A DNA stretch of 64,000 bases from Methanomassiliicoccaceae archaeon UBA328 (GTDB taxonomy: Archaea; Thermoplasmatota; Thermoplasmata; Methanomassiliicoccales; Methanomethylophilaceae), in contig DAYM01000005.1 of assembly GCA_002506905.1 (NCBI GenBank), positions 121,231-185,230 of the forward strand, written 5' to 3'. The stretch's first letter is position 1, and every line of letters begins with the position of its first letter. Made by a program: the position numbers and the translations under genes. A model generated the notes under the pieces. It ran no database searches, was not told the DNA's origin, and saw only the letters and a program-made list of their open reading frames with translations. Positions 44,124 through 52,329 of this stretch are shown one piece after another.

Positions 44124-44861
44124 ATGGTCGGAACATGTACGATTGTCATCCCTACTTACAATGAGGAAAAGAACATCGCCAATATGGCGAAATGCATCAG
44201 GCAATAGTATCCTGATTTCTACATAACCTTCATGGACGACAATTCCACGGACAGCTCCAAGAAGCTGATCGAGGAACTCAACGACCCCAAGACCAAATTG
44301 GTAACAAGGGACCCCGAGAAGAGGGGACTCGCTGCCAGTGTCCTTCAGGGCATCGTGGAAGCAAAGACAGATTATTTCATGACCATAGACTGTGACTTCC
44401 AGCATCCCCCGAGCGCATTGGGAGAGATGTACCAGAAGATGGAAGAGGGAGCGGATCTCTGTATAGGTACAAGGGAAGACAGATTCGCTCTCGGATTCGT
44501 TCGCTGGGCAGGATCGTGGGCATTCGAGATATTCATCGACCTGTATCTCATTTGGCACAGAAAGAAGATCTCGAAGGATGTCATGAGCGGTCTTATCGCA
44601 GGAAGGACCGACGTCTTCAGGCCGGTGATCCAGGAGAACTGGGACGGACTCGAGATGAAAGGATGGAAGGTCCTTGTCGATCTTCTCAAGTTCGCACCCC
44701 GCGACATCAAGATCTCAAAGGTCTACTACAAGTTCGGAAAGAGAGCCGAGGGAGACTCGCATATAAGCCCTATGGTGGTCGTCACAACATTCCACCAGTG
44801 CGGATGCGTCGGAAGGTTCTTCGCAAAGCTCTACGCCAAACTGAAAGGACTCGATTACTGA
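44124..44861 (+). CDS. Dolichol-phosphate mannosyltransferase-like GT2 with in-frame amber codon
   Basis: A GT2 glycosyltransferase of the Dpm1 class. Codons 1-27 encode the true family N-terminus (MVGTCTIVIPTYNEEKNIAN), codon 28 is TAG (44205-44207), and the frame continues with YPDFYITFMDDNSTDSSKKL, DCDFQHPPSALG and IGTREDRFA. The conserved IPTYNE and DDNS motifs lie on both sides of the amber, so this is one gene. Either TAG is read as pyrrolysine or suppressed, or this is a nonsense mutation or assembly error. A restart at ATG 44232 would lose the IPTYNE strand. It is normally a donor of sugar to a lipid carrier. The end overlaps the convergent GHMP gene by 7 bp. Confidence 0.8.
44205..44207 (+). 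other. In-frame TAG in GT2 gene
   Basis: The amber codon stands at residue 28 between conserved motif IPTYNE and DDNS. The residue position is normally variable (K, Q or E in relatives), and each of these codons is one base change from TAG. Confidence 0.85.
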
Positions 44862-45886
44862 GTCGGCGGCATAATGGATGTGCCTCTCCACGACGTTACC
44901 CCTTCGGGTTCGAACATGAAGTCGGTCAACTCCGCACCGCCTTTCTTCAGCGCTTCGGCGACCTGAGGTTTCTTGTCGTACTCGCAAATGAAGTACATGA
45001 AGCCCCCGCCGCCGGCGCCTGATACCTTACCGCCGATAGCGCCGTTCTCTTTTGCGATATCGTACAGTCTGTCGATGTGCTTGTTGGTGATATTGTTGGA
45101 GAACTTCTTTTTGTATCCCCAAGCCTCGTCCAGAAGTTCGCCGGTGCTTTTCAGGTCGCCCTCTTCCAAAGTGGGGCCGATCTTCTTGGCGATCATCTTG
45201 GAGTGATCCAAAGCATCGATGTTCGAGCCCTTTTTCGAAGATTCGACCTGTGTCTTGATGATATCCGCGGATTCCCTGGATATTTTCGTGTAACACATGA
45301 CCGATCTGCATTGGAGCTCGTTGATGATGTCATCCGGTATATCGAAAGGCCTTACGGTCACATTCTTTGCGTCGATATCGAGATAATTGAAACCGCCGTA
45401 TGCGGCCGCATACTGATCCTGTTTTCCGCCTTTGAGGCCTATTATCTCTCTTTCCAGATGATATGACAGTTTTGCGATCTTGTCTTTGGTCATATCCTCG
45501 CCCTGCCAGTTGGCAATGGCGGAGATCATGGCGACCATCATGGTGGATGAGCCGCCGAGTCCCGAACCCGCGGGAACATCTGAATGGATGGTCATTTTGA
45601 AACCATCTTGGATATCAAAATAATTGGCAACTGCTTTGATGAGGTCCATGTTGCCGTCCAATTTCAGAGGACCGTTCTTCAGGGATGCTTTGTATCTGCC
45701 GTAGTAATGGGATTCCACGGTCATCTCTTTACTGTCCGCTATAGGCGTCAGCGTGCAGTACGCATACTTGTTAATGGTCGTATTGAAAACGCATCCGCCT
45801 TTTTCCGAGGCATACGGATCAACATCGGTGCCGCCACCGGCAATGCCTATCCTGAGCGGTGCGCGTGATCTTATGTATTCGGTCAT
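44855..45886 (-). CDS. GHMP-family heptose kinase-like protein (HddA paralog 2)
   Basis: A 343-residue GHMP kinase with canonical HddA-type motifs: RIGIAGGGTDVDPYA at the N-terminus, DVPAGSGLGGSSTMM (P-loop), GGKQDQYAAAYGGFN and VSGAGGGGF. It is therefore the better candidate for the D-glycero-D-manno-heptose 7-phosphate kinase. It lies convergent to the GT2 gene, about 0.8 kb from the GmhA-GmhB fusion on the opposite strand. The two paralogs share most of their sequence and probably arose by duplication. Confidence 0.9.
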   Translation of the reverse strand: MTEYIRSRAPLRIGIAGGGTDVDPYASEKGGCVFNTTINKYAYCTLTPIADSKEMTVESHYYGRYKASLKNGPLKLDGNMDLIKAVANYFDIQDGFKMTIHSDVPAGSGLGGSSTMMVAMISAIANWQGEDMTKDKIAKLSYHLEREIIGLKGGKQDQYAAAYGGFNYLDIDAKNVTVRPFDIPDDIINELQCRSVMCYTKISRESADIIKTQVESSKKGSNIDALDHSKMIAKKIGPTLEEGDLKSTGELLDEAWGYKKKFSNNITNKHIDRLYDIAKENGAIGGKVSGAGGGGFMYFICEYDKKPQVAEALKKGGAELTDFMFEPEGVTSWRGTSIMPPTQ

Positions 45887-46238
45887 CTAAGCTCCCATCC
45901 TTTTGCAGGCTACGCGTAGGCGTGCCTATACATCCCAAAATGAAATGTTCAATCCCTCTAATATATGTTGCCTATAAATTTTACTTTATAAAGCATTGGA
46001 TATCTAAATCAATTTATTGTTCATATTATCATATTATTGTCATATACGGAAGATGATGGCGGAATCCCAGCAGCGGCCGTCAAATGACGGACGCGGTCAA
46101 ACCGTCGGTCAAAAATGATTTCGCTGTCTATTTGTATTCTCAAATGTCTGGTTTCTCATCAGTATAAGGATAATTCACAATTTTTGTGAGAGGGATAAAA
46201 TACGGGCATGTTTATTCGCTTTTCAGGAGAGTGTGAGA
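45887..46238. other. Intergenic region upstream of the ilv genes
   Basis: This 352-bp spacer between divergent genes is AT-rich at 45955-46050. It has a palindrome CTACGCGTAG at 45910-45919 and CCGTCA-AA-TGACGG at 46077-46090. The plus-strand TATA-like GATAAAATA near 46194 faces the ACT-domain gene. No ORF or known RNA gene is evident; the GC-rich patch with the second palindrome could be a small RNA or a regulator site. Confidence 0.4.
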
Positions 46239-46601
46239 ATGCACGTAATTTCCTTGATAGTGAAGAACGAGTTCGGCGTCATGCAGAGAGTTATGGGTGA
46301 ATTTACCCGCAATAAGATCAACGTCGAAACGATCGTAGTCGGAAAATGCGAGCTTTCCGGAAAATCCAGGATGGTCCTGTCCGTTGTCGGCAAGGACGCG
46401 GCGGAGACGGCCATAGGCAGACTTGAGAAACTTCAGGATGTATACGAGGCCGAGCTGATCCCGGAATCCGGACAGTCGGCATATGCGCTGATGTCCACAT
46501 CCAGCGGCAACGTCGGAGTCGTGGGAGGATCGGCACAGGTCGAGGAAATCATCGATCGCAGTAAACCCGAGAAATATGTCAAAGCGCTCAATGCGCTGTG
46601 A
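46239..46601 (+). CDS. ACT-domain protein, IlvH-like (acetolactate synthase regulatory subunit)
   Basis: A 120-residue protein. Residues 1-75 form an ACT domain with the IlvH-type start (HVISLIVKNEFGVMQRVMGEF, then RNKINVETI), which binds branched-chain amino acids in acetolactate synthase. The remaining 45 residues do not match the normal IlvH C-terminal domain. No catalytic subunit is beside it. The ribosome-binding site AGGAGA precedes ATG 46239; GTG 46233 is an alternative. It probably regulates branched-chain amino acid synthesis, given the next gene. Confidence 0.72.
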   Translation: MHVISLIVKNEFGVMQRVMGEFTRNKINVETIVVGKCELSGKSRMVLSVVGKDAAETAIGRLEKLQDVYEAELIPESGQSAYALMSTSSGNVGVVGGSAQVEEIIDRSKPEKYVKALNAL

Positions 46602-46627
46602 TGGGATATCATACAGAAGGAATCACA

Positions 46628-47554
46628 ATGGATAAAACAGAATTTATCTGGCTGGATGGGAAGCTTGTCAAGTGGGAAGACGCAAAGGTCCATGTTCTTG
46701 CTCACGCACTGAACTACGGTACCGGTGTCTTCGAGGGCATCAGGGTCTATCAGACCCCCAAAGGCCCTGCTGTCTTCAGGCTTAAGGATCACGCCAGGAG
46801 GCTTATGGACGGATGTAAGGTCATGGGCTTCGATATGAAATTCGCAGGCAAGACCTACGGATACGAAGACATCATGACGGCGATCAAGGATGCGGTCAGG
46901 GCTAACAAGAATGTTGACTACGCAAAACCCTGTGTCTTTCTCAGCGGAGAAGAGGTCGGTCTCAATCCGGTCGGCGTTCCCGAATCCATGGCCATCACAT
47001 GCATCCACATGGGCGCATACCTCGGAAAGGCAGGAACAGAGGGAGCAAAACTGATCACATCTTCCTGGCACAGACCTGACAATCTCTGCGGACCCGCGGG
47101 AGCGAAGGTCAACGGATCATATGTCGCATCATGCCTCGCAAAGAGGGAGGCCATCCGTCAGGGTGCAAACGAAGCGGTCATGCTCAACTCCGTCGGACAC
47201 GTCGCAGAGTGTACCGGTGAGAACATTTTCATCTACAAGGATGGAAAGATCCTCACGCCGTCATCTGCAGAGTGTATCCTCGAAGGTATCACCAGGAAAT
47301 CGATCATCGAGGTCGCACGCGATCTCGGATACGAGGTCGTCGAGACAGAGGTCACAAGGACCCAGCTCAACACCGCAGACGAGGTCTGGATGACCGGAAC
47401 GGCCGCAGAGGTCGCGCCTGTCACAATGATCGACGGAAGGATCATCGGAGACGGAAAGATCGGCGAGGTCTCGAAGAGCATCCATGCAAAGTTCAGCGAG
47501 ATCGCGAACGGCAAGGATCCCAAGTACGAGTCCTGGCTCGACTACGTCAACTAA
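46628..47554 (+). CDS. ilvE: Branched-chain amino acid aminotransferase
   Basis: A 308-residue fold-type IV PLP aminotransferase that makes Leu, Ile and Val from their keto acids. Family stretches are HALNYGTGVFEGIRVYQ near the N-terminus, GAKVNGSYVASCLAKREA (with the PLP-region Lys/Tyr), VGHVAECTGENIF and MTGTAAEV. ATG 46628 (MDKTEFIWLDGKLVKWED) has AGAAGGAATC before it; the longer frame to 46598 is unlikely. It is coupled to the ACT gene by a 26-bp gap. Confidence 0.94.
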   Translation: MDKTEFIWLDGKLVKWEDAKVHVLAHALNYGTGVFEGIRVYQTPKGPAVFRLKDHARRLMDGCKVMGFDMKFAGKTYGYEDIMTAIKDAVRANKNVDYAKPCVFLSGEEVGLNPVGVPESMAITCIHMGAYLGKAGTEGAKLITSSWHRPDNLCGPAGAKVNGSYVASCLAKREAIRQGANEAVMLNSVGHVAECTGENIFIYKDGKILTPSSAECILEGITRKSIIEVARDLGYEVVETEVTRTQLNTADEVWMTGTAAEVAPVTMIDGRIIGDGKIGEVSKSIHAKFSEIANGKDPKYESWLDYVN

Positions 47555-47563
47555 AACAATTCA

Positions 47564-47583
47564 GCCTTTCGGGGCCTTCTTTT
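47564..47583 (+). terminator. Terminator after ilvE
   Basis: A short stem (AGCC...GGCCT, one bulge) followed by CTTTTTT, 9 bp past the ilvE stop and directly before the end of the convergent gtrA gene. Confidence 0.5.
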
Positions 47584-48060
47584 TTAATTTTCATCATCTG
47601 CGGAAGTATCATCTGATACTGCCGTTTTTTCAGACGCGTGCTTGAAGATGTAATATTTGCTGAAGATCCAGTTCAATGCGATCTCCAGGACGCTTGTGAC
47701 TATCTTGGCAAGGAAACCGTCCGTTCCGAAAAGACTCTGGTTGAGGCCGAGGCCGTAAAGTATCGGGAACAGGACGATGGCTATGATGCCGGTGAATATT
47801 CTGGCTCCGAAGAACGATCCGAGTTCTTTGACGATAACGCCGGCCTTTACAGACCTGCTTGAGAAAACGATCCATTTGTTGACGACAAATGCGAACAGGA
47901 CACCGCAGATCCAAGAAAGGATGTTCGCGGCGTTGATCTCCATTCCGAGGTTGACGAAGACAGCATATGTGCCCCAGGTCACCAATGTGGTGAGTCCTCC
48001 GCATATGATGTAAAGGATTGCTTCCTTGTGTTTTGTCATGATCTCGTTGGGGGAGGCCAT
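47584..48060 (-). CDS. GtrA-like membrane protein
   Basis: A 158-residue GtrA-family protein with four membrane segments (about 15-35, 40-60, 80-105 and 118-140) and the family stretch VNKWIVFSSR. GtrA members are thought to flip or channel undecaprenyl- or dolichyl-phosphate-linked sugars. It is near Dpm1-, GT4- and GT-C-type genes, which fits a lipid-linked sugar pathway. The TATA box TTTATATAAA (48087-48096) lies 27-36 nt upstream. Confidence 0.88.
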   Translation of the reverse strand: MASPNEIMTKHKEAILYIICGGLTTLVTWGTYAVFVNLGMEINAANILSWICGVLFAFVVNKWIVFSSRSVKAGVIVKELGSFFGARIFTGIIAIVLFPILYGLGLNQSLFGTDGFLAKIVTSVLEIALNWIFSKYYIFKHASEKTAVSDDTSADDEN

Positions 48061-48086
48061 ATCGATCCTAATTTTGAGAAAGGCCG

Positions 48087-48096
48087 TTTATATAAA
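48087..48096 (-). promoter_or_regulatory. TATA box for gtrA-like gene
   Basis: TTTATATAAA is fully palindromic and lies 27-36 nt before the gtrA-like ATG (48060) on the minus strand, giving a near-leaderless transcript. Confidence 0.55.
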
Positions 48097-48117
48097 TACG
48101 TGTTGGGTGCGATCCGC

Positions 48118-49227
48118 TCATTCCGAATGGGCATCTTTTTCGGAATAATCGCCCGACATGACCTTGGAATAGACCTCTTCGATCCTAGGTATCAGAATGT
48201 TCCAGTCGTATCCTTTTGCGACGGATGCCGCTTTTTCGCCCATGGATTCGCATTTAGACGGGTCGTCCAAAAGGGAGTTCATCGCGGATGCCAACGCCTT
48301 GGGATCCTTGGGCGGTACGGTAATGCCCCCTTCCTTCACCGTATCCGGAAGTCCGTTGACATCTGTGCATACGATCGGTCTGCCGTAGGACATTAGTTCG
48401 ATGGCGGCAAGTCCGAGGGATTCGAACAAAGAGGGCATGACGAAGAATTCGCATGACGCCATCAATTCCCTCTTCTCTTCGTCGCTCACCCATCCTTTCA
48501 TCTCGATCTTATCTTCAAGTCCCAATTTGGAGATCTGTTTCGCAAGGCGGTCCGACTCCGGCCCCTTTCCGCACATTATGAGTTTGCAATCGACGTCCTT
48601 CATAGCTTCTATCAGATATTCCAGGCCTTTCGTTTTGACCTGTCTCCCGAGCGAGAGTATGAATCTGCCGTCCATGACCTTGCCTATTTTTGGGAATTCT
48701 CTGAGTCCCGATTGTACCGTGGTGACATAACCGGGAGAATATCCGCGTCTGATCAGGTCGTTCCTGACGTAGTCGCTGACCGCTATGATGTGGTCGAAGG
48801 TGTCGAGGCAGGATACGAATCTGTCATCGTTCATTTTCGAGAACGATGCCTGAAGTCCGATGCCCTCTCCCCACATGTTGTGGTATGTGAACACCTTCTT
48901 TCCGTCATACCTCTTCAGGTCCTTGGTGTAGCTGGGCGCCCATCTGTAATTGAAGTTGACAATGTCCGGATCTATGGCCGCTATGGCCTCGGCCACGCCC
49001 TCCGACGATACGAATGGCGGGTTGTATACGTTGATGAATTTGGATCTGAGGCGGACGATCTTGTAACCGTCGGGAGTCGTCTCTTCTTCGGCGGTGTCCG
49101 GGAGCCTGCTCGTCAGTACCGTGACGTCATGTCCTTTCCGGGCCAGGAGTTTGGAGGTGTCGTGCATCCTGTGCTCGATCCCTCCCTCGAACGGGTAGAA
49201 GAATGGATTGATGTCCACTATCTTCAT
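48118..49227 (-). CDS. GT4-family glycosyltransferase
   Basis: A 369-residue GT-B glycosyltransferase. The N-terminal lobe has NPFFYPFEGGIEHRMHDTSK; the C-terminal lobe has ILSLGRQVKTKGLEYLIEAM and the donor stretch LFESLGLAAIELMSYGRP (E-x7-E). ATG 49227 overlaps the upstream VTT gene by 4 bp (ATGA), so the pair is coupled; the open frame upstream to 49824 runs through that gene. It probably adds a hexose in glycolipid or surface-glycan synthesis; the substrate is unknown. Confidence 0.88.
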   Translation of the reverse strand: MKIVDINPFFYPFEGGIEHRMHDTSKLLARKGHDVTVLTSRLPDTAEEETTPDGYKIVRLRSKFINVYNPPFVSSEGVAEAIAAIDPDIVNFNYRWAPSYTKDLKRYDGKKVFTYHNMWGEGIGLQASFSKMNDDRFVSCLDTFDHIIAVSDYVRNDLIRRGYSPGYVTTVQSGLREFPKIGKVMDGRFILSLGRQVKTKGLEYLIEAMKDVDCKLIMCGKGPESDRLAKQISKLGLEDKIEMKGWVSDEEKRELMASCEFFVMPSLFESLGLAAIELMSYGRPIVCTDVNGLPDTVKEGGITVPPKDPKALASAMNSLLDDPSKCESMGEKAASVAKGYDWNILIPRIEEVYSKVMSGDYSEKDAHSE

Positions 49228-49796
49228 TCGATCCCCTTCCTCTTTTTCACTACATAGGAGAAGACGAAGCTGATCGCGATGACCGCTATGATGAACACGA
49301 GCATAACGGTGGTCGCCATGTCGCTGCTGAAGTATGCGTAGAACACGTTGCTCATCATAGCTATCATTCCATATTTCAGAACGCATCCGATCACGACATA
49401 TGCCAGACTCTTTTTCAGGTCCCATTTCATTATGGCGATGAACGCACCCGCGAAAGGTATCATGGGGGCTACTCTGTTCAACAGCAGCAGCCGTTCGTCG
49501 CTCAATACCAGGAACCCCGTGTATTTCTGGGCGACCCTTTCGATCTTCACCGGGATCCTCGCACGGCTGACGACGATATACAATGTCATTATTCCGACGA
49601 TCTCGGCGAGCACCGCGACACCTAGCAATTCCAGGCTGTACGTGGCGGTAGGAACGGTCATGCATCCGAGTGCGAAGAACAGTTCGGGAAGTGTCGGGAA
49701 AAGGAAGGCATCCAGTAAGAATATGAGGAATACACAGAGTAGCATCCCCCATTCGTTGCCTCCGAACAATTCGTAAAGCCATTCGCCGATATTCAC
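49224..49796 (-). CDS. VTT/DedA-like membrane protein
   Basis: A 190-residue membrane protein related to the VTT (DedA/SNARE-associated) family, thought to move lipids or lipid carriers. The central part (RVAQKYTGFLVLSDERLLLLNRVAPMIPFAGAF, in two pieces) has the hydrophobic re-entrant look, with the Arg and Pro-Phe pair typical of the family. GTG 49796 is the start. The coupled GT4 gene suggests a lipid-carrier role (inference). Confidence 0.75.
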   Translation of the reverse strand: MNIGEWLYELFGGNEWGMLLCVFLIFLLDAFLFPTLPELFFALGCMTVPTATYSLELLGVAVLAEIVGIMTLYIVVSRARIPVKIERVAQKYTGFLVLSDERLLLLNRVAPMIPFAGAFIAIMKWDLKKSLAYVVIGCVLKYGMIAMMSNVFYAYFSSDMATTVMLVFIIAVIAISFVFSYVVKKRKGIE

Positions 49797-49886
49797 GACA
49801 TCCCTCTGCAGTATTCTGTGTCATGGTTCATGTTTTATTAAAGCTTGGGACGTACGATATGACATTTTCGTACTCTTTCATTAAAA

Positions 49887-51305
49887 ATGACGGCAACATT
49901 AAAACATCAAGTCCTGCATCTGGTAATGATAGGTTTGATCAACGTCCGTTTCTTTTCCGATTGGTCCGCTAAAAAGCTCATCGTATTGTTCTTGATAGTT
50001 GGCCTTCTGATAAGATTCGTGCTGATGCCTTTTCTCACATACGATTTCGATATTTATCATTGGGCTGTCATCATACAGAATATCGACAGCGGAAACAACC
50101 TCTACGACTTGGCAGGATATTACTACACCCCGGTCTGGGGTTACATAATGGGATTCATATCGATGTTCAAGGACCTTTTCCTGAATATCGGGACCATGGG
50201 TATGACATTCGTCGACATGCTGCCGATAGAATCGCTCAATTATCCCTATCACGTGGCCACGATAACTTCCATCGGATTCAACATCATGATGAAGTTCTTC
50301 CTGGTGATCATCGACGTCATCGTTGGATACATGGTGTACAGGTTCGTCATGGACCGTACCGGCAACGAGAGAAAGGCGGCCGTGGGATTCGGACTGTGGT
50401 TCCTATGCCCCATCGTTCTGTACATGTCATCTGTTCAGGGCATGTTCGATACTATTTCTGCGATGCTCCTTCTGCTGACGGTGTTCATGCTGTACCGCGA
50501 CAGATGTTTCTTCGCGGGAGCTTTTTTTGCGACCGCTGTCCTATTGAAGTTCTTCCCGGCGTTCTGTCTGATCGTCCTGGTGGGATATCTTTACGCCAAG
50601 CACAGGGATGACGGTCAGTTCATGAAGAAGTTCCTTCTGGCCATGGCCGGGGCATTGGTGATGCTGGTCGTCCTGATGCTGCCGCAGATGATCGAAGGGC
50701 AGCTGTACGATGCCCTGTCATTCATAATAGGAAGGGCGTCGACCGCGGACCTTTGGAAATCGCTGTTCACGGCAGGAGGCATCATTATCGCTTTGGCAGG
50801 TATGCTGGGATTCGGATATCTGATGTTCCGTACGAAGAAAGAGGATGCGGACGATGCACTCATGATATATGTTCTTCTGAGTGCGGTATGCGCGGTGCTC
50901 ATGTCGATCACGCCGCAGTACATCATAGTATTCATTCCGTTCTTCATAACGTACCTGTTATCGGTAAACGGTTCACGCAGGTTGTTTTGGATAATATCCG
51001 TCGCAGCGTTTGCGGGTGCGATCGTACTGAACAATTTCTCGCTGTTCTGCTCGCTGTCGGAATACACATCGCTGGTATCGGCGGAATGGGCGATATCGTC
51101 CATGCAGGCCTTGGAAGGTACGCTGTTCGGCTTCACATATGTCGATATCATTAATTGCATTGCCAACCTTATCCAATACATAGGAACGATATTGATAGTC
51201 GTATTGTACTTCGCAGATGCCGTCAATATCCGCTGGCCGAAGGTCGGCAGGGTCCTTTACGCAATAAGAGGAGGTGAAAGACATGAAATCGGACAGAGTG
51301 ATTGA
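49887..51305 (+). CDS. GT-C family membrane glycosyltransferase (GT87-like), paralog 1
   Basis: A 472-residue polytopic protein with about ten membrane segments. The first extracytoplasmic loop has TYDFDIYHWAVIIQNIDSG, a conserved Asp-containing catalytic-type motif, followed by YYYTPVWGYIMGF. Such proteins use polyprenyl-phosphate sugars. It shares 35-40% of visible positions by eye with the paralog at 52326-53693, for example FWFLCPIV and RDRCFFAGAFFA. It overlaps the start of the exported protein gene. Confidence 0.8.
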   Translation: MTATLKHQVLHLVMIGLINVRFFSDWSAKKLIVLFLIVGLLIRFVLMPFLTYDFDIYHWAVIIQNIDSGNNLYDLAGYYYTPVWGYIMGFISMFKDLFLNIGTMGMTFVDMLPIESLNYPYHVATITSIGFNIMMKFFLVIIDVIVGYMVYRFVMDRTGNERKAAVGFGLWFLCPIVLYMSSVQGMFDTISAMLLLLTVFMLYRDRCFFAGAFFATAVLLKFFPAFCLIVLVGYLYAKHRDDGQFMKKFLLAMAGALVMLVVLMLPQMIEGQLYDALSFIIGRASTADLWKSLFTAGGIIIALAGMLGFGYLMFRTKKEDADDALMIYVLLSAVCAVLMSITPQYIIVFIPFFITYLLSVNGSRRLFWIISVAAFAGAIVLNNFSLFCSLSEYTSLVSAEWAISSMQALEGTLFGFTYVDIINCIANLIQYIGTILIVVLYFADAVNIRWPKVGRVLYAIRGGERHEIGQSD

Positions 51306-52329
51306 GATCATTGCGGCAGTTGTTATCGCCGTGATACTCATAGGCGAGGTCATTGTCTATACTACCGATCAGGGCAGGTATTCGTCTGGGGCCGTCCTCG
51401 AGGACGGAACGGTGACGTACACGATGTCCTCCGGAGGTTCCGAGAGTTACAATGTCATCATCTCCGAGAGCTCTTTGGACACGATGACCGAGATCTACGT
51501 CTATTATGACGAGACCTATGTTTCGGATTACGAAGAGGTGTCCGTACCCGTAGGTGCCAGAGCTCTCGATCAGGAATATTACATCGAACAGCTGGTCAAG
51601 CAGCTGGATTACAGGACGTCCGTCGAGATAACCGTGCTTGACGCATCCGGATTGGACGCTGCGATGGCCGCCGATATTGCATCGGGCGACATGTCCAAGG
51701 GGCTGATCGTGATCTCCGGAGCTCTTCCGGACCTGATCTACACCGGTAATTCCGCGGATGACATCTTTCAATGGATGAACGTCGGCGGAAGGCTGTACTG
51801 GCTGGGTAACATGATCGGATGCCAGTATGCGACCGTTGAGGAGTTGGTCCCGGTGGACAACTATCAGATCCTGTTCTTCGGGGTCGAATGTCTCAACGAC
51901 GGAGATTCCGAGAAGGCATACGACGCCGTCGGATCCAACGATCTCAGGACAGATATGTCCCTTTCGAATAACAGCGTGAAGTACGCTGTCGATGTTGCGG
52001 CCCTTACGGCATACAAAGGTGCCGACAAGGTGTTGGATGCTGGATATTCCGACGGAACTTACTCCAGCATTGTGATGACCGATTACGGGAACGGTATGAT
52101 CTGCATCATCTCCGGAGATTATTCCAACGATCAGCGTGCGGACCTGTCCCAGATGGTAGCATCGCAGCTGGCATATGATTCCGAGATCCTGTACGAGGAT
52201 TCCGGCAATGTCAACAGGACAACGGTGACGAAGACCGCGGATATCGGAGAGACGGCAGGCAATGTGTCCGTCTATCTTTATTATGGCGGTTATTACACCG
52301 TCTACGGCGAGTATTATTCGTTGGTGTGA
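51283..52329 (+). CDS. Membrane-anchored exported protein between GT-C paralogs
   Basis: A 348-residue protein with an N-terminal hydrophobic segment (about 6-27), followed by a long acidic, beta-rich extracytoplasmic part. The middle (SKGLIVISGALPDLIYTG, then NVGGRLYWLGN) is like a DUF4350/GATase-like Rossmann domain that reports or binds without catalysis. AGGAGGTG precedes ATG 51283. The stop overlaps the next GT-C gene by 4 bp, so three genes are coupled and likely one system. Confidence 0.75.
   Translation: MKSDRVIEIIAAVVIAVILIGEVIVYTTDQGRYSSGAVLEDGTVTYTMSSGGSESYNVIISESSLDTMTEIYVYYDETYVSDYEEVSVPVGARALDQEYYIEQLVKQLDYRTSVEITVLDASGLDAAMAADIASGDMSKGLIVISGALPDLIYTGNSADDIFQWMNVGGRLYWLGNMIGCQYATVEELVPVDNYQILFFGVECLNDGDSEKAYDAVGSNDLRTDMSLSNNSVKYAVDVAALTAYKGADKVLDAGYSDGTYSSIVMTDYGNGMICIISGDYSNDQRADLSQMVASQLAYDSEILYEDSGNVNRTTVTKTADIGETAGNVSVYLYYGGYYTVYGEYYSLV

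Noticed and set aside
49228..49824. Open frame upstream of the minus-strand GT4 gene, adding 199 residues.
   Set aside because: It is a shadow of the VTT-type gene; GT4 chains begin MKIVDINPFF as here.
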